A stretch of DNA of 64,000 bases from Acanthochlamys bracteata. Its lineage: Eukaryota > Streptophyta > Magnoliopsida > Pandanales > Velloziaceae. The notes beneath the pieces were generated by a model, which was given only the letters and a program-made list of their open reading frames with translations, was not told where the DNA came from and made no database searches. This document shows, one piece after another, positions 12,891-24,784 of the stretch. The position numbers and the translations under genes are program-made. The number at the start of each line of letters is the position of its first letter. The first letter of the stretch is position 1. Where the stretch lies: contig CM034135.1 of the NCBI GenBank assembly GCA_019914995.1, positions 622,501 to 686,500 on the forward strand, read 5' to 3'.

Positions 12891-13991
12891 CTTCAATCAA
12901 CAGCAACAGCTATCAGCACCACCGGGTTTGCAGCAAATCGAAATCAAGCAATCGATAGATCGAATCCAAACCAAAGTTTGAAACCCTAGCGGATCAGAAA
13001 CAGAGAGACTGTGAATGTGAAAGAGAGAGAGAGAGAACCAGATAGTTGAGAAAGATTGAAGTGGTGCGTAAAAGAACACCCCCACTACTCCCATCCACTA
13101 TTTATGTATGCCAGCTACTGCTGCGGGAAAGAAACCCTAATAAACAAACAGTGAGCTTTCGGCACCTAAACTGTTCTTCGGACCCAAACATACTTATTCA
13201 CTAAAACAAAAATTATTAATAATTAAATTACTACATTAAATAAATTTATATTTTTAAAAAATAAATATAGAATTTTGTGTAGTTAAAAAAATATTATTTT
13301 TATTAAATCAAAAAATTACACGTAAATCTCATCATCGTCCACAAAACTGGTAACGTGTTCTAGGTCCCTTTGTAGAATCAAATTTTCGTAGGATCAATAC
13401 CGTTCTGATTCATCGGTTCAAGTGAAATACTTTTGAGTGACCGAGGTTTGTCAACCGACTACGTGCCGATATAGAGAAAATGGCAAACAAGGTATGTTTA
13501 AAATATTCGTAATTCTATATTTTTTTATTCAGATTCAAATAATATATTATATTTTAATTATATAAATAATTTAAAATTTTATTTTTATGTATAAAATTTT
13601 AATTCTAATTTTTTTATTTATATATTTATCAATATAATTATATCTAAAATTATTGAACATAAATACAAAATTTTACTTTATTTTACTTTTTAAAAAAATT
13701 TTATTTTTTATTTTTTGTTTTTACGAAACGTTCTACTTCACTATTAAAATTGTCCCTACGGTAGACATACCTGGAGTCATCCTTCAGCGGTGGACGACAA
13801 CTCGAATAGTTCGTGGAGAGACTGACCGCCTGAAGGTGGGAAATTGGGAATGGTTTGAGGTGTTGGCTGTCTCGAGATGACTGTTGTGTTCGTGACTTGG
13901 ACGACAATGATTTCAAGGTAAAGCAACGATAAAAAAACATGAGCAATTATTTGATTTCAAGCAAAATGCTAATGACCTTTGATTTTTCAAC
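12891..13991. other. Importin alpha leader and promoter, then AT-rich DNA
   Basis: 12891-13130 is the probable leader and core promoter of importin alpha. It has a GA-rich tract on the plus strand at about 13020-13035, a CATAAATAG TATA-like site on the minus strand near 13100-13112, and AAACCCTA telo-box motifs near 12980 and 13132. Beyond about 13200 it is AT-rich. A stretch around 13740-13920 looks degenerate-coding on the plus strand and may be the first half of the pseudogene that follows, but I could not align it convincingly. Confidence 0.45.
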
Positions 13992-14130
13992 AGAAGATGA
14001 CTAGACTAGAAGCGGTGGCAATTTTAGGCAAAAGCTTTTGCAAAAAGGTATGCTACAAGATAACCAGAGACTTCACGACCATTCCCGGAGTCGAATTTCC
14101 TGAGAAAGATATCAAGGAGAAGAAGGAACT
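13992..14130 (+). pseudogene. Bet v 1-like relic A (second-exon fragment)
   Basis: After an acceptor-like TTCAACAG, the plus strand encodes LGKSFCKKVCYKITRDF and then TTIPGVEFPEKDIKEKKEL. This corresponds to the second exon of the divergent Bet v 1-like genes at 40.2 and 43.2 kb (GGNIGKKVSAAKYSF ... TPLPEVELTDDDIQLEEEF). No matching first exon, start or C-terminal helix is intact, and the central part is shortened. I read it as a decayed duplicate. Confidence 0.55.
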
Positions 14131-14788
14131 GTACGTTTCTTTCTTTCTTTCTTCAACACTGATGCTTATCCTACACCTGAGAAGGGAACAAAGCACGGTG
14201 GTTTCGGTACAGAGTACTGCTTCTAAGGTCTCTGCAGGGAGGTTGATGGAGTGCGGCGGGCAAGAAGTGCGTAACCATGCGCCGTACAGCGGCTGTCGTA
14301 TGGTCATCAAGATTATTTTATTTAGATTTAAATTTTAAAAATTTTATGATTTTATTTCAAAAAATAATATTATTTGAAGTAAAACTTTTTTTGGCAAAAA
14401 TCTATTCGAATTCTGATTTAAAATTTAAAATCGATATAATTTTTATTTTTATAATTTTTACGATTTTATTTTATAATTTTTTTTTAATTAACTGAATTTG
14501 AATTTAAACTTTTAAAAAGTTTTATAAAATTTAAGAAAATTTTTTTTTAAAATATAATTTTCAGAAACTTTTCTGTAAAATATAGAAAAAAAAATCTTTT
14601 ATAAAATTTGAAAAAAAATTAATAAATTTGTAAAATGTACTAATTTTTTTAAAATATTATAAAAAATTTATAATTTTAAATTTTAAATTTTAAAATTTTG
14701 ATTTTACGATTATACAAAAGCTTAATGATTTTAACTAGAATTTCAATTTTCACAACGTTAATAGTGACTGAGGCTCTGAACTGTCGCA

Positions 14789-15420
14789 GATGGGGATAAA
14801 GGAAGTACCGGGCAGTTTAAAGCTCAGTGAAGGTATGATAAAGTTAAGTGTCTGGTATCCTAAATGAATTAGTTATTCAAGTAACTAAACTGATAGTGGA
14901 AATTCCATAAGATCTTCTTTTCAATCATCTGAAAATGCACATAGAATGAATTAGACAAAGAGAAGTATGAGTTCAAGTTCACTCTGCTTGAAGTCGGCAA
15001 CTTAGGCAAGAAGCTGGTTCGTGCATTAAAGCACTGCTACAATATGATACCAAGCAGTCACGATGTCGGTTATTTTACCAGTGAAAATAATTTAGTAGGT
15101 AAATTTATTGACTGAGTGTTTTTTCCGCAAATAATGTATCTCATTTCTCGATTGATTATATTGTTAGTAGGTAAATTCAAATTTTTTATCAACTTAGATT
15201 AATTTCAGTTGGTATTTATCAAATTAAGGACTAAAATGTGTAAGTCGGTAATGACTATTTTTTAGTAGTGCTCATTGGAGAGTGAAGACTTTATAACTTT
15301 CCCTGGAGTCGAATCTACTGATAAAGGTATTGAGCAAGAGAAGAATTGTATGTGCGAATTTTCCAAAAGGCAGTTGAGAAGCATCTCTTGGTCCTGATGC
15401 TTCTCATTTAGATTCCAGTG
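14789..15420 (+). pseudogene. Bet v 1-like relic B, disrupted
   Basis: Scattered pieces in Bet v 1 order. 14789-14832 reads GDKGSTGQFKAQ then a stop, resembling the glycine-rich loop (GDGGxGTxK) at the end of exon 1, and is followed by a donor-like GTATGA. From 14945 comes NELDKEKYEFKFTLLEVG then NLGKKLVRALKHCYN, matching the start of exon 2. At 15271-15330 comes EDFITFPGVESTDKGIEQEK. In shifted frames near 15375-15415, AVEKHLL and then GPDASHL resemble the C-terminal helix. Stops, frame changes and about 170 bp of extra AT-rich sequence separate the parts. It is not translatable as one protein. Confidence 0.6.
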
Positions 15421-15785
15421 CCCTTTTGTTCATGTCAAGACTCTGAGATTGAGTACTTATCCATGAAGTTGCCATTTGTATTCCCTCTGAACAAAAGCAA
15501 CAAGGCCAAAAATTTTGCATTTGTTGCTTACCAGATGAACCCTCTTATGTCAACGTTTATGCTTTTTGTAAAATAAAATAAAAAATCTTGGTAAATTATG
15601 TGCACCCAGAAGCATACTTAACTTGTTTATTGATATCAGATAAAAATACAGCAAAAAACCAACAATAACAATAGCAACTAAGCAATATTATTCAACTAAG
15701 TCGGGTTTAACTTCATGGATCATATTATTGTGGTTATGTTATGGACAAGATCCTCGCCCATATTACGGTACTGAAATTGATGAGT
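15421..15785. other. 3' flank of the PR-10 gene
   Basis: Mostly AT-rich sequence that would hold the 3' UTR of the minus-strand PR-10 gene. No further feature was recognised. Confidence 0.4.
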
Positions 15786-16352
15786 TCAGATTTCAGGATT
15801 TTCAATGAGAAATTGCTCAAGGGTTTTGTAGAAACCAAGGCCCATCTCCTTCTCAACATTTGCATATGCCTCAGGATCAACACCAGGCTTGACGACGAAC
15901 TCTCCCTTTGTCTTGAACGTGCATCCTCCGTCAGGATTTGGATCAAGTTTATGGTGGTATTTACCAGATTCAATCGTCGTTCCAAGACCTCCGCCTTCTA
16001 TTATAGTGTTGACGCACTCATAGTTCTCCTTGTCAAGAACATCCAGTCTTTCCTTTACGAACTTGTAGGCAAGTCCTGCAAGGCAATGAACAAGCAGCTA
16101 AAAATCAAATGATCAGTGAACTCAAAACAAAAGACAATGTTTGAATCTTAGTGAAGAAAGATGCTAACCGTCGACGAATTCGAAGAACTTGACAGAACCA
16201 ACGTCTCCGTTTCCAGTCTCCAGAGTGCCTTTTATGATGTACTGAGGCAAGGCCTTCGGTGCTACATTGTGGACATCAATACAACCAGCCTTGAACAATC
16301 TGTCTGCGGAAACCTTCATCGGAATCTCTGCAGTGAACGAGGCCTCCGCCAT
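15786..16352 (-). CDS. PR-10 / major-latex-like protein (Bet v 1 family)
   Basis: Exons 16352-16169 (184 nt) and 16075-15786 join in frame to 157 residues, the usual Bet v 1 size. The single intron falls after the first base of codon 62, its conserved position in this family. Visible elements are MAEASFTAEIPMKVSADRLF, the P-loop region GTLETGNGDVGSVKFFEF, the central DVLDKENYECVNTIIEGG, and a C-terminal helix ending QFLIENPEI. The fold binds small hydrophobic ligands in a large cavity; members act in defence or in carrying or converting steroids, cytokinins and alkaloid precursors. Which role applies cannot be told from sequence. The loop is GNGDVGSVK rather than the common GDGGPGTIK. Broken family members lie immediately downstream on the other strand. 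Confidence 0.9.
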
Positions 16353-16468
16353 AACTGATGCTTTTTCAGTTTACTCTCTATTAAGGAAGAAGAAAAGAAA
16401 AGAAAAGATTAAAAACTTCGACAAATGAAACAGTCTCAAAGTGAAGCACAGGTGAGCCGAACGAAGCT

Positions 16469-16475
16469 ATATATA
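16469..16475 (-). promoter_or_regulatory. TATA box of the PR-10 gene
   Basis: TATATAG/TTTTATATATAG context on the minus strand about 120 bp upstream of the ATG at 16352, followed by a purine-rich leader. Confidence 0.6.
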
Positions 16476-17584
16476 AAACAAGTTGGCCCATGATGCTATG
16501 CAGCAACTACCAAAATAATTCGGCTATGAGTTGGCTTCTCTTTCGGCAGAAATTGTTTATATAACACGTTTTCAATGAATCCAATAATTGACCAAATCAA
16601 ACAAGATCTGCCAGCCTAGTAGAGTACGGTCTCTGCTTTGATTTTAGTAATTATTTACCTACATTTTAGATTCACTTTTTTTATACATATTATTAATTTT
16701 TAACTCATTTTAAAATTAAAATAATATCAAATTTAATACGCATTTAGCACAACTGTTTTGCGTTTTACTTATAAAATTTTTTTTAAAATTAAATATATTA
16801 TTTTATATATTTAAAAAATAAAAAATATATATAATTATTTGTAATTATCATTTATTCATATTTTCTAATTTAAAAAAAATTTTAAAAAAATCATACATAA
16901 TATTTTTGAAATAGTAAATGAGTTTTTTTGAAAGGGATATGCACTCCGAACGTGATCCTAGATCATAATTTTCTTAATCAGTACAACACATCGACGATCA
17001 GTAAATTGAGGAGAATAACTCAACTGCAAAGAATAACACAAGGTAACAGGCTTCACATCCGAAAGCTTACTGAAAAGCAATACCTTGTAGCCAAAACCAA
17101 GAGGTAAACAACGCGATGCAATACAACTGACCATGATTTATTTTACATTCTATTAATGATACATTGCGACTTATGATTTTTTAATTCCAATGCAGGTCAC
17201 GAGGTAGTAGTTCTTCAAACCCAAGACAGGAACCACATGGGAACGCTTCCACCTACCATCAAGCAGCATTTTTTATCTTCACAACCTTGAATATGATAGA
17301 TACTCTTTTTTTTTGGGTGATAAAAGACAAATATATGTTACAATGACCAAATAGTTGAAGATGCTGCAGAGATATTCCATGAGCCCTTTGAGATGAACCT
17401 TGGCAAGTGATTTCCATAGTCCACTTCAGGTGCTACACTTTCTTCAATCAATAACTCAAGGAGAACAAGGATGAGATTATAATATTTAAAAACTTGATAA
17501 AAAAACAAAAGACTTGAGCTCAAAGTTTGCACATTAAGATTCTACACAGGTTGTATAAAATAGAGCAGCGTCGAAGCTCACCAC
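16476..17584. other. Intergenic sequence between PR-10 and PRP38
   Basis: AT-rich at 16650-16930. The part from about 17300 to 17584 should include the PRP38 3' UTR. No coding signal was accepted. Confidence 0.4.
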
Positions 17585-20454
17585 TCAAAGCTTAAGTGGT
17601 GCCAGACCAAGAGAAGCACGGAGTCTATTGGCCTCAGCAATCTCTGGATCTGGATGGTCAGTTCCATCACTCTTCTTCTCCTTCTTTTCTTTCTTCTTCT
17701 TAGGCTGCTCTTCCTTCACATTGCCATTCTCCTCTGGGCATCTCCGTGGACTGGCGCTCTCTCTAACACGCCTCTTGCGGTATTCTCCGTCTTCATGATC
17801 TCTTTCTCTGCGATCCCTGCTCCTGCTCCTTGATCTGCTCCTACGCCGCCCACGATCTCTGTCTCTTCTCTCCCGTTCTCTTCCTTCTCTTTCCCTTTCT
17901 CGATCTCTTTCCCGGGCATAGTCCTTTTCATCTCTTGGCCTATGACGGTCTCTTTCCCTATCACGATCTCTATCACGCTCCCTGTCTCTATCTCTTTCAC
18001 GGTCACGATCTCTTTCACGTCCTCTTCCATAGTCACGATCATAGTCCCTATCCCGATCGTAGTCCCTGTCCCTGTATACAATAGCAACGTAGCATCAGAA
18101 AAAAGCTGAATTAGATGCCATGCACAATCAAAATTATACATGCTCTGATATTGATCTGTTCGACTCATCATACTTCTCCCTGCACACTATCAGTGCTGAG
18201 AAACCTGGCAGAGTCATCAACTTTCACTATAGGAAGCAACTTACTTTGCAATGGCTGTTGCATTAAAAGCCATTGCAGTGAAACTTGCTTATGATGAATA
18301 AGTCGAAAGATATTCACGCTTCCAATATGTTAACTTGCATGATCTTCCATAGAATTTATCACAATAAAAAGAAGAATTTGATAAAATATTTTCAATAGCA
18401 AGATTGATAGCTACTGTTGTTTAAGCTTTAATTATAGATTCAAAAGATAGCATAAACATGCTGAAGACAAGGGTACAACTACCAAGAAAGTTAAACTCCA
18501 AGAACCAATAGAACAAATAACCTAGGTTGTATTTATTACCGAAGAAAAAAAATAGAGTTGGCCTTCTTTTATTCTTTTACTAAGCATTATGTGAATCTAG
18601 CATTACATAATATATATCAAAGAAAACTAAATCAAATCATGCTTACAGATCTCAATCAAATAATAAACACAAAACATGTTGATTACCTATAGGATATTGA
18701 ATCAATAGCAAAGAATCATGGAAAACCAGAACACAATAAAAGTGCGTGTATCAGTTATCTAACACAATAAAGCAGGTGAAAAACATAAAAATGAAATTGT
18801 GAAAGTGGTGCTACTGAATCTGAAAGATTCAAACTTACGAATTTAGTGCAATATTTCATACCTATGCCTATGGCTGTCGTATCTTCTGTCTCTATCTCTT
18901 TCTCTTGTAGGGCTCCGTCCACGATAGTTCTCCTGTCCCAAGCACAATATGGCATTAGATACTAACTACTGCTTCTACTGTTGGGTGCAACAATAAATAA
19001 GAAGCTCACTTTCTCCTCATCAGCAGCAGCCATATCTTCACCCTCTTCTTCCTTATCTTCGTCTTCCTCTTCTTCTTCTTCTTCAAAGTCATCTTCTAAA
19101 GCACTCTTCCTTGGTTCCAAAACACCATTTGCTTCTAAAGTCCACCTGTGAAATTAATATCTTCAGAGGAGGTCATCAAAAGAAATGCTAACGTAACATT
19201 CAGCAATCAAACTCTCTACAATTAGTTAATAAGAGCTGATTTTCCTTATTTAGCAAAATTTGAAATAAATCATCAATCATTTAAACTTCCATCTAATATA
19301 ACTCATTGGAAGACCTCAAATATGAAAAGATGGAAATCATGCTCAAAAATTAAATAGGAACACCACAAAAGAAACATTAGTTATCACATATGTGAGAATA
19401 ATATAACAATGACCTTTTCTGGATGCGGGGGAGAGCAATGTCACAGGAGTAGTCTTTCGTCAAAAGCTCATCAATGACTTCATCCACATGAGTCAATGCA
19501 AACCCTGAATTCGGATATAATAGACAGGAAAGGTCAATAAGTACCGCAATGATAAGGCCCCCTTTACACTAGAAATCTAAGAGAGAAGCTGAAAAAGAGC
19601 TTACTTCCATCAGCGAGTTTCATCCGAAGCTTACGGTAGTCATTGTAAAGTGGTTCCAGGTACTGATACACATCGGCTACTGTCCCAGTCAGTCTCAAGT
19701 AGAAAGCTCCCAGCACTCGCACATACCTAACACCATCCAAACACCTAAAACAATTAGAAGCACAGAATAATAGTTTCTTAAAAAGACTAGGAACTTTGAA
19801 GTAGCACGAGCAAATTGCTCTTTACATGGGAACCAAAAGCTGATCATTCAATCAAATGATAATTATCTAGCAGCAAAATGAATCTTAAGCCCTCCAAGAT
19901 TGTATTGTATGGTGGAAAAAAAATTCTTTCAAAATTTAATTCTTTGAAGGCAATGTTCGAATTACTTTCCAAAATTACAAAAACTTCGTATATCGGAGTT
20001 ATTAGCAGCTAAATCACTCGAAAAAAGGACAAAAACAAGCAGAAGCTTACTATTAACATGAATGCAACATGGATTGACACAGAAAAGTGGAAATTATCAA
20101 TACCCAAAAAACCTATAAGCAGAAAAATTGGGGAAAGAAACAGTAGTTGCTAAATCTTACATACTTGTAGTCTTCGTTCTTGATAAATTCGACAACTATA
20201 TCTTTATCAGGTTGGATCTGAAGCATCTTCATAACAAGACAAATAAAAGGCGTCGGTTTTCTGTTTCCACCAAACGTTCCACCGAGGTGATCAAGCTCCA
20301 TGGCCTTATCTACAAGCGTCTCCGCCGTCAATCCAAAACACTGTTCTTTCCAGTAAGTGTTGCCGTAGATCTTCGACCGCACGATCTTCTCTACTAGATT
20401 CTGCGGGTTCGTTCCGTGTATGCTCTTCGCCAACGGATCTGTTCTGTTCGCCAT
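17585..20454 (-). CDS. PRP38: Pre-mRNA-splicing factor 38 (PRP38 family)
   Basis: Six minus-strand exons, 20454-20165, 19726-19605, 19504-19414, 19145-19010, 18932-18862 and 18071-17585, join in frame to 398 residues. PRP38 is a tri-snRNP/B-complex spliceosome protein needed for catalytic activation. Residues 1-170 form the PRP38 domain: TDPLAKSIHGTNPQNLVEKI, YWKEQCFGLTAETLVDKA, GGTFGGNRKPTPFICLVMKM, LTGTVADVYQYLEPLY. An acidic Glu/Asp run (about 185-205) follows. Then comes a long low-complexity RD/RE/RS region (about 215-340) and a basic Lys-rich tail ending RASLGLAPLKL. The RD repeats are read on the minus strand at 17.83-18.07 kb, where the plus strand shows CT-rich imperfect repeats. The start is the first ATG of the conserved MANRTDPLAK. 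No defects were seen. Confidence 0.95.
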
Positions 20455-20470
20455 GATTGATTTACTGTCG

Positions 20471-20500
20471 AAACCCTAGACGAAAAAACCCTAACCCTAG
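20471..20500 (-). promoter_or_regulatory. Cluster of telo-box motifs in the PRP38 leader
   Basis: AAACCCTAG and AAAACCCTAACCCTAG (plus-strand reading) lie 17-46 bp upstream of the PRP38 ATG. Telo-boxes are common in leaders and promoters of plant genes for RNA processing and the translation machinery. Confidence 0.5.
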
Positions 20501-20977
20501 TTTTGTTTGATTCGATTGATTTGGGAATTAGATTTTCTATGCCTCTCTGCTTTACCGCCGGGATAAGAAGAATTGCGGCGGCGCAGATGAATTTTCAAAA
20601 AACAAAACCATTGAGGGATGTTTCGCCAGTTCGGTCCTTATAATTATATATATGCAAAAATAGTAATGCGTTTAACCAATATCATCCCCTTAAGATTTTC
20701 TTTAGCAGTATAATGGCCTAGAAGTACTGTTTTAACAGTACAGAAACAGCACCTAATATCCACAGTAGCATCTTGATTATTCGTTCATAATATTCCAAGC
20801 CATGCATACATTACAAACAAAAACAATCAAGCTCTAGACTTTGAAACATTAATCCTTACTTTATCCCGTCTGGAATTCTATCACTCGGCTATCTATGCCC
20901 ATATCATTAACGGAATGTACAAACGCTAATTTTTAATTTTTTTCACGTTTTTTAATATATTCTTTATATTACTCTCT

Positions 20978-21654
20978 GGCATCATAGGTTTAAAATTGAA
21001 TCTGGATCGGTCGGATCGGACTAGAAACCGGCGATCCGATACCGATTTCAGGCCGAATTAATATAAAATCGGATCGCGCAAGCGACCCGGTAAGATCCGA
21101 TTCAACTAGGCCAAATTTCGAATCAACTCGATGATCCGGTTGGACGGATCGATCCAGTTTTAGTATTTTTTTAAAAAAATATATGTTTGTTTAAAATAGA
21201 GAAGCACTTTCATTAGCATTCTAAAATATGCACTTCAGTGAGTAATTTTTTGTTATTAGTTTGTTTTTCTCATCTTTTATATTTTATTAGAAAGTAATAA
21301 ATAAATAACATATAGTATAGATAGTATAAATAATTATAGTATAAATAATCTATTTTTTGTAATGTATAAAATATAGAGATTTTATTATATGTTAAGTATT
21401 TTGGCTATTGTAGCTGAAAAAATATAATTTTAAAAATATATTCAATATTTTTTATATATAATTATTTTTTTTAATTTTTTAATAATTACTACAAAAAATA
21501 CAATATAATGCATATAATTGTATTTATAAATTAATATTTATTTAATAAATATAATTTGACTCAGTGGGTCGTTTCGATAGTCCGGTGATCTCGGTAATTT
21601 TTTTTCTAATCGTACACCGAGTTGGATTTTAAAATTATATCTGGCGTACAACTT
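20978..21654. mobile_element. Possible second MITE-like element
   Basis: The ends show a weak inverted repeat: TTTAAAATTGAATCTGG at the left against TTTAAAATCCAACTCGG from the right. As in the element at 542-1311, a GC-rich head (about 21000-21160) packed with GATCGG/GATCC words precedes an AT-rich tail. The boundaries are uncertain and no target duplication was established. Confidence 0.35.
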
Positions 21655-21692
21655 TCAGGCAATATTTTTTAAGAGAACTTTGTTCAGATTTA

Positions 21693-23402
21693 GGGTGCGT
21701 TCTTTTGGCATTAGAAGTGAGTTTTAAGAATTGAGTTTTAGAAAGTGAGTTGAGTGAAATAGTATTATTGGAAGTGAGTTTGAGTTCTTATGTTCTTTTG
21801 TAAATAGAAGTGAGTTGGAAATAACTTTTTATGTTATTTTGTGTTATTTTGTATTTGAAAGTGATAGATTGAAAGTGATGTTAATTTATTGTAAAAATAT
21901 TTTAATTTAGTAACAACTACTTATTAATATTAGAAAATAAAAAATATATATTATAGTTATTATAATGAGGAATTATATATTACAATTTGTATAGACAATA
22001 TATAAATAATATATTTATATTGCGTAAATTCATAATTCTTATTGTATATATATTTTTTTTATACATAATTTAATCTAATAATATAATGATTAATATATGA
22101 TATAAATACACTATAATTTATATTTATTTTATTTATCATATTAAAATTGTTTCTTTTTTCAAATATATATTTTTTATAATTTATAAATTTTATACTAAGA
22201 CTAGTTTTTTTATTTTTTCCTTAAGACAAAACTAAATTTAATTTTTAATTAATCAAACTATCACGACCAATTTTACTCATTTTTTTCATACTTTTTTATT
22301 ATCTTAAAAAAATACGTTACGTAGATACCATATATTTCTACATATCATTTATAAAATCATTTCATAACTATAATAATATAATTAAAATTTTAATACACAA
22401 CACATATACAACTATAATGTTACTAAAATATAAATACAGTATTTAATAGTATGTATAACATTTACAATATTTTTACAGAAAATTGCAAATCCCGCAAGCA
22501 AGAAAGATGCATCACCACAAGCTTTATCCTTCAAACGAAAGAATCATTATTAGAATTGGTTCCCGGCTGGCTCCACTTCACACTCCAACCTGAAATTTGA
22601 TAATCAAATGTTAATATCTATTAAATCTTTAAAACTGCACAGATTAAGATATATGTTTGTATTTTGCAAAAAAATTACATATATTAACTAATTATTAATA
22701 TAATTCAAACTGGAGGTTTGAAATATAACCAATTAATCAAAAGTAACAAATTGCACCCAAAGCAATTACAAGAATCATTTAGTAACAATTAAAAGAAAAT
22801 TTTGCGATCCACGCATAACTTTGCTTCGAAAACAAGATCTCAACTTCAAAGTTCTTAAAAAACTTTTCTGAATTAGATCACAAGTTTGAGCATAGATCTG
22901 GCGAAAAATAAGTAGATCCAGTGAAAAACGGAGAGAGATATAGCGAAATGTCGATGCTGGAGAGTCTAGCAAAACCAACGCAAAAAAGATATAGTAAACA
23001 ACATAATCCAGATCTGGCAAGAGATCTGCACCTGGCGTTCTTGTAGCTAGTTGTCGAAATCCGACGGTGAGAGGACCAAGCGTCAGCGGAGATTGCGACA
23101 GGAGGAAGTGGAGAGAAATTTCAGAGGAAATTGGCGGAAAGAGACGCAGCTGTGGTGATCGTGATAGATTTTTTCGCGAGACAACGCAGTCGAGTAGCAG
23201 GAGGAAGAAATGAACGCACGGCGGAGGGAAGAGAATGAAGTGGGAGTTCGGAGAAGGGTGAAAGTGATAGAAGTGTGATGTTTTTATATCTTCGAAATCA
23301 TTTTTTATTAGGAAGTATTTTCAGTGATTAAAAGAACATAGGAAGTTTCTTCAGTCACTCCCGGTGGATGGAAGCGACTTCTATATTGAAAAGAACAGAC
23401 CC
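21693..23402. mobile_element. 1.7-kb non-autonomous TIR DNA transposon
   Basis: The left end GGGTGCGTTCTTTT and the reverse complement of the right end GGGTCTGTTCTTTT agree at 12 of 14 bases. Both continue to a further shared AGAAGT(G/C) word. A second, subterminal inverted match (TATGTTCTTTT near 21789 and its complement near 23330) strengthens the call. The interior is AT-rich to about 22480, then more GC-balanced near 23040-23280. No transposase-like ORF is present. The GGG ends suggest PIF/Harbinger-like or hAT-like, but no TWA or 8-bp target duplication is clear, so the superfamily is unassigned. Confidence 0.65.
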
Positions 23403-23519
23403 GTGGCAATCACTTCCGTTGGATAAGGTGTCCATAAGGTTAATTGATCAGTATAAGACTAAATGCGTATTGGCTCGCCCTTCAGCATTCACATGAAGAA
23501 AAGGAGTTCACATGCGATG

Positions 23520-23815
23520 AGACCACTAGTTCAAATATAATTTCGTGAAAATAAAAATTAAAAAGTAAATTTTTTAAAAAAAAAATAAAAGTAAAATTTA
23601 GTATTTATATTTTAATAAAATTTAAAAATATATTAAAAATTAAAAAATATAATTGTATTAAGAAATATGTAAATAAAAAAATTAAAATTAGAGTTTCATC
23701 TGTGAAAATGAAGAGTTTTTTGTGTAATTAAAATATATGAAATATTCAGAACTTAAAATTTGACAGAAAAAATTAGAATTACGAGCATTTAAAATATGCT
23801 TTAATTCTTAAATTT
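23520..23815. repeat. Dispersed AT-rich repeat, copy 1
   Basis: Shares an ordered series of words with copies at 24105-24395 and 25705-25835: GTGAAAATAAAAA, TTTAGTATTTATATTT, TATAATTGTATTA, AAAATTTG(A/G)C, then the closing TTTAAAATATGCT. Recognised by eye only. Confidence 0.5.
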
Positions 23816-24104
23816 GTCTTACACGTGTCAGTTATCGCTAGTGACAGTTTCAAACAGTAGCGGCCTTTTGACTATTACTCTTTCTGCTTGTGTTCTGATT
23901 TACAAAATTCTCTAATTTGCCTTGGAAATATTCCCATTTTGCCTTTCTTCTTTCTTAACTGCTTTTGAACTGACCATTTCTTATGCAGGGGTTGGATACC
24001 ACAGACATGGAAATCGTAGCCCCTCTGCAGGTATGGTGGATGCTATCTGTTTAGTGTATGTCATGTCAATTATGCCTTTTGAATTAGATAAGCCTAGCAG
24101 AGCA
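23816..24104. other. Short intergenic segment between repeat copies
   Basis: Contains a 63-codon plus-strand ORF (23922-24113) with no recognisable domain. TTATGCAG|GGG near 23990 looks like a splice acceptor, so this may be a worn exon of the RPN13 pseudogene locus, but I cannot match it. Confidence 0.25.
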
Positions 24105-24395
24105 AATGTTTGAATAAATGCGTGAGTTTCATGAAAATAAAAAATAAAAAATAAAATTTTTTGAAACTAAATAGAAGTGGAGTTTAGTATTTATATTTCA
24201 ATAGTTTTTGAAAGGATGTTGAAAATTAAAAATTATAATTATATTAGAAAGTGTACAAATAAAAAAGTTAAATTTAGAATTTTGTATATGAAAGTTTTAA
24301 ATTTTTTATGTAATTGAAACATATGAACTATTTAAAAATCAAAATTTGGCGAAAAAATATAAAATTATGGATGTTTAAAACATGCTCTAAATGCC
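24105..24395. repeat. Dispersed AT-rich repeat, copy 2
   Basis: Resembles 23520-23815 along most of its length and ends in the same way (GTTTAAAACATGCTCTAAA). It lies between the first copy and the RPN13 pseudogene. Confidence 0.5.
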
Positions 24396-24784
24396 TGATT
24401 ACTATGTAGACCCAAATAAGACTTTAACGGATTTTAATTTAAATGGAGAAAGATGTGCATCTAGAGAGCTAGCAATATAAAAGGCTATCTATGACAAGTA
24501 ATAGCAGCAATATTGTTTGTGTTGGGAACTGGAGTATAATGATATTTTATTTTTGGTAGAATGCTGGATAATATGATGCAGCTGAGAAGTTTTCAATAAT
24601 TTCTGAATTGCAAAGTTTAAAATCCACCAATTTGAGTGCTCATTTCAAATACTGTGATTCATTAAAAACTGGCATTTATTCCACTTTCTTTGCTCTGTCT
24701 TTCGTTATTTGTCATCAAGTGCAACCTTTTGTGTTGGCTGATATGTAAAATGAAATACATATATTATTTCCTTTTGGTGTTCAG

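Noticed and set aside
17830..18071. CT-rich imperfect tandem repeats as a satellite
   Set aside because: They are the RD/RE/RS codons of PRP38 read from the opposite strand.
22775..23020. 81-codon ORF in the 1.7-kb TIR element
   Set aside because: No transposase or other recognisable motif.
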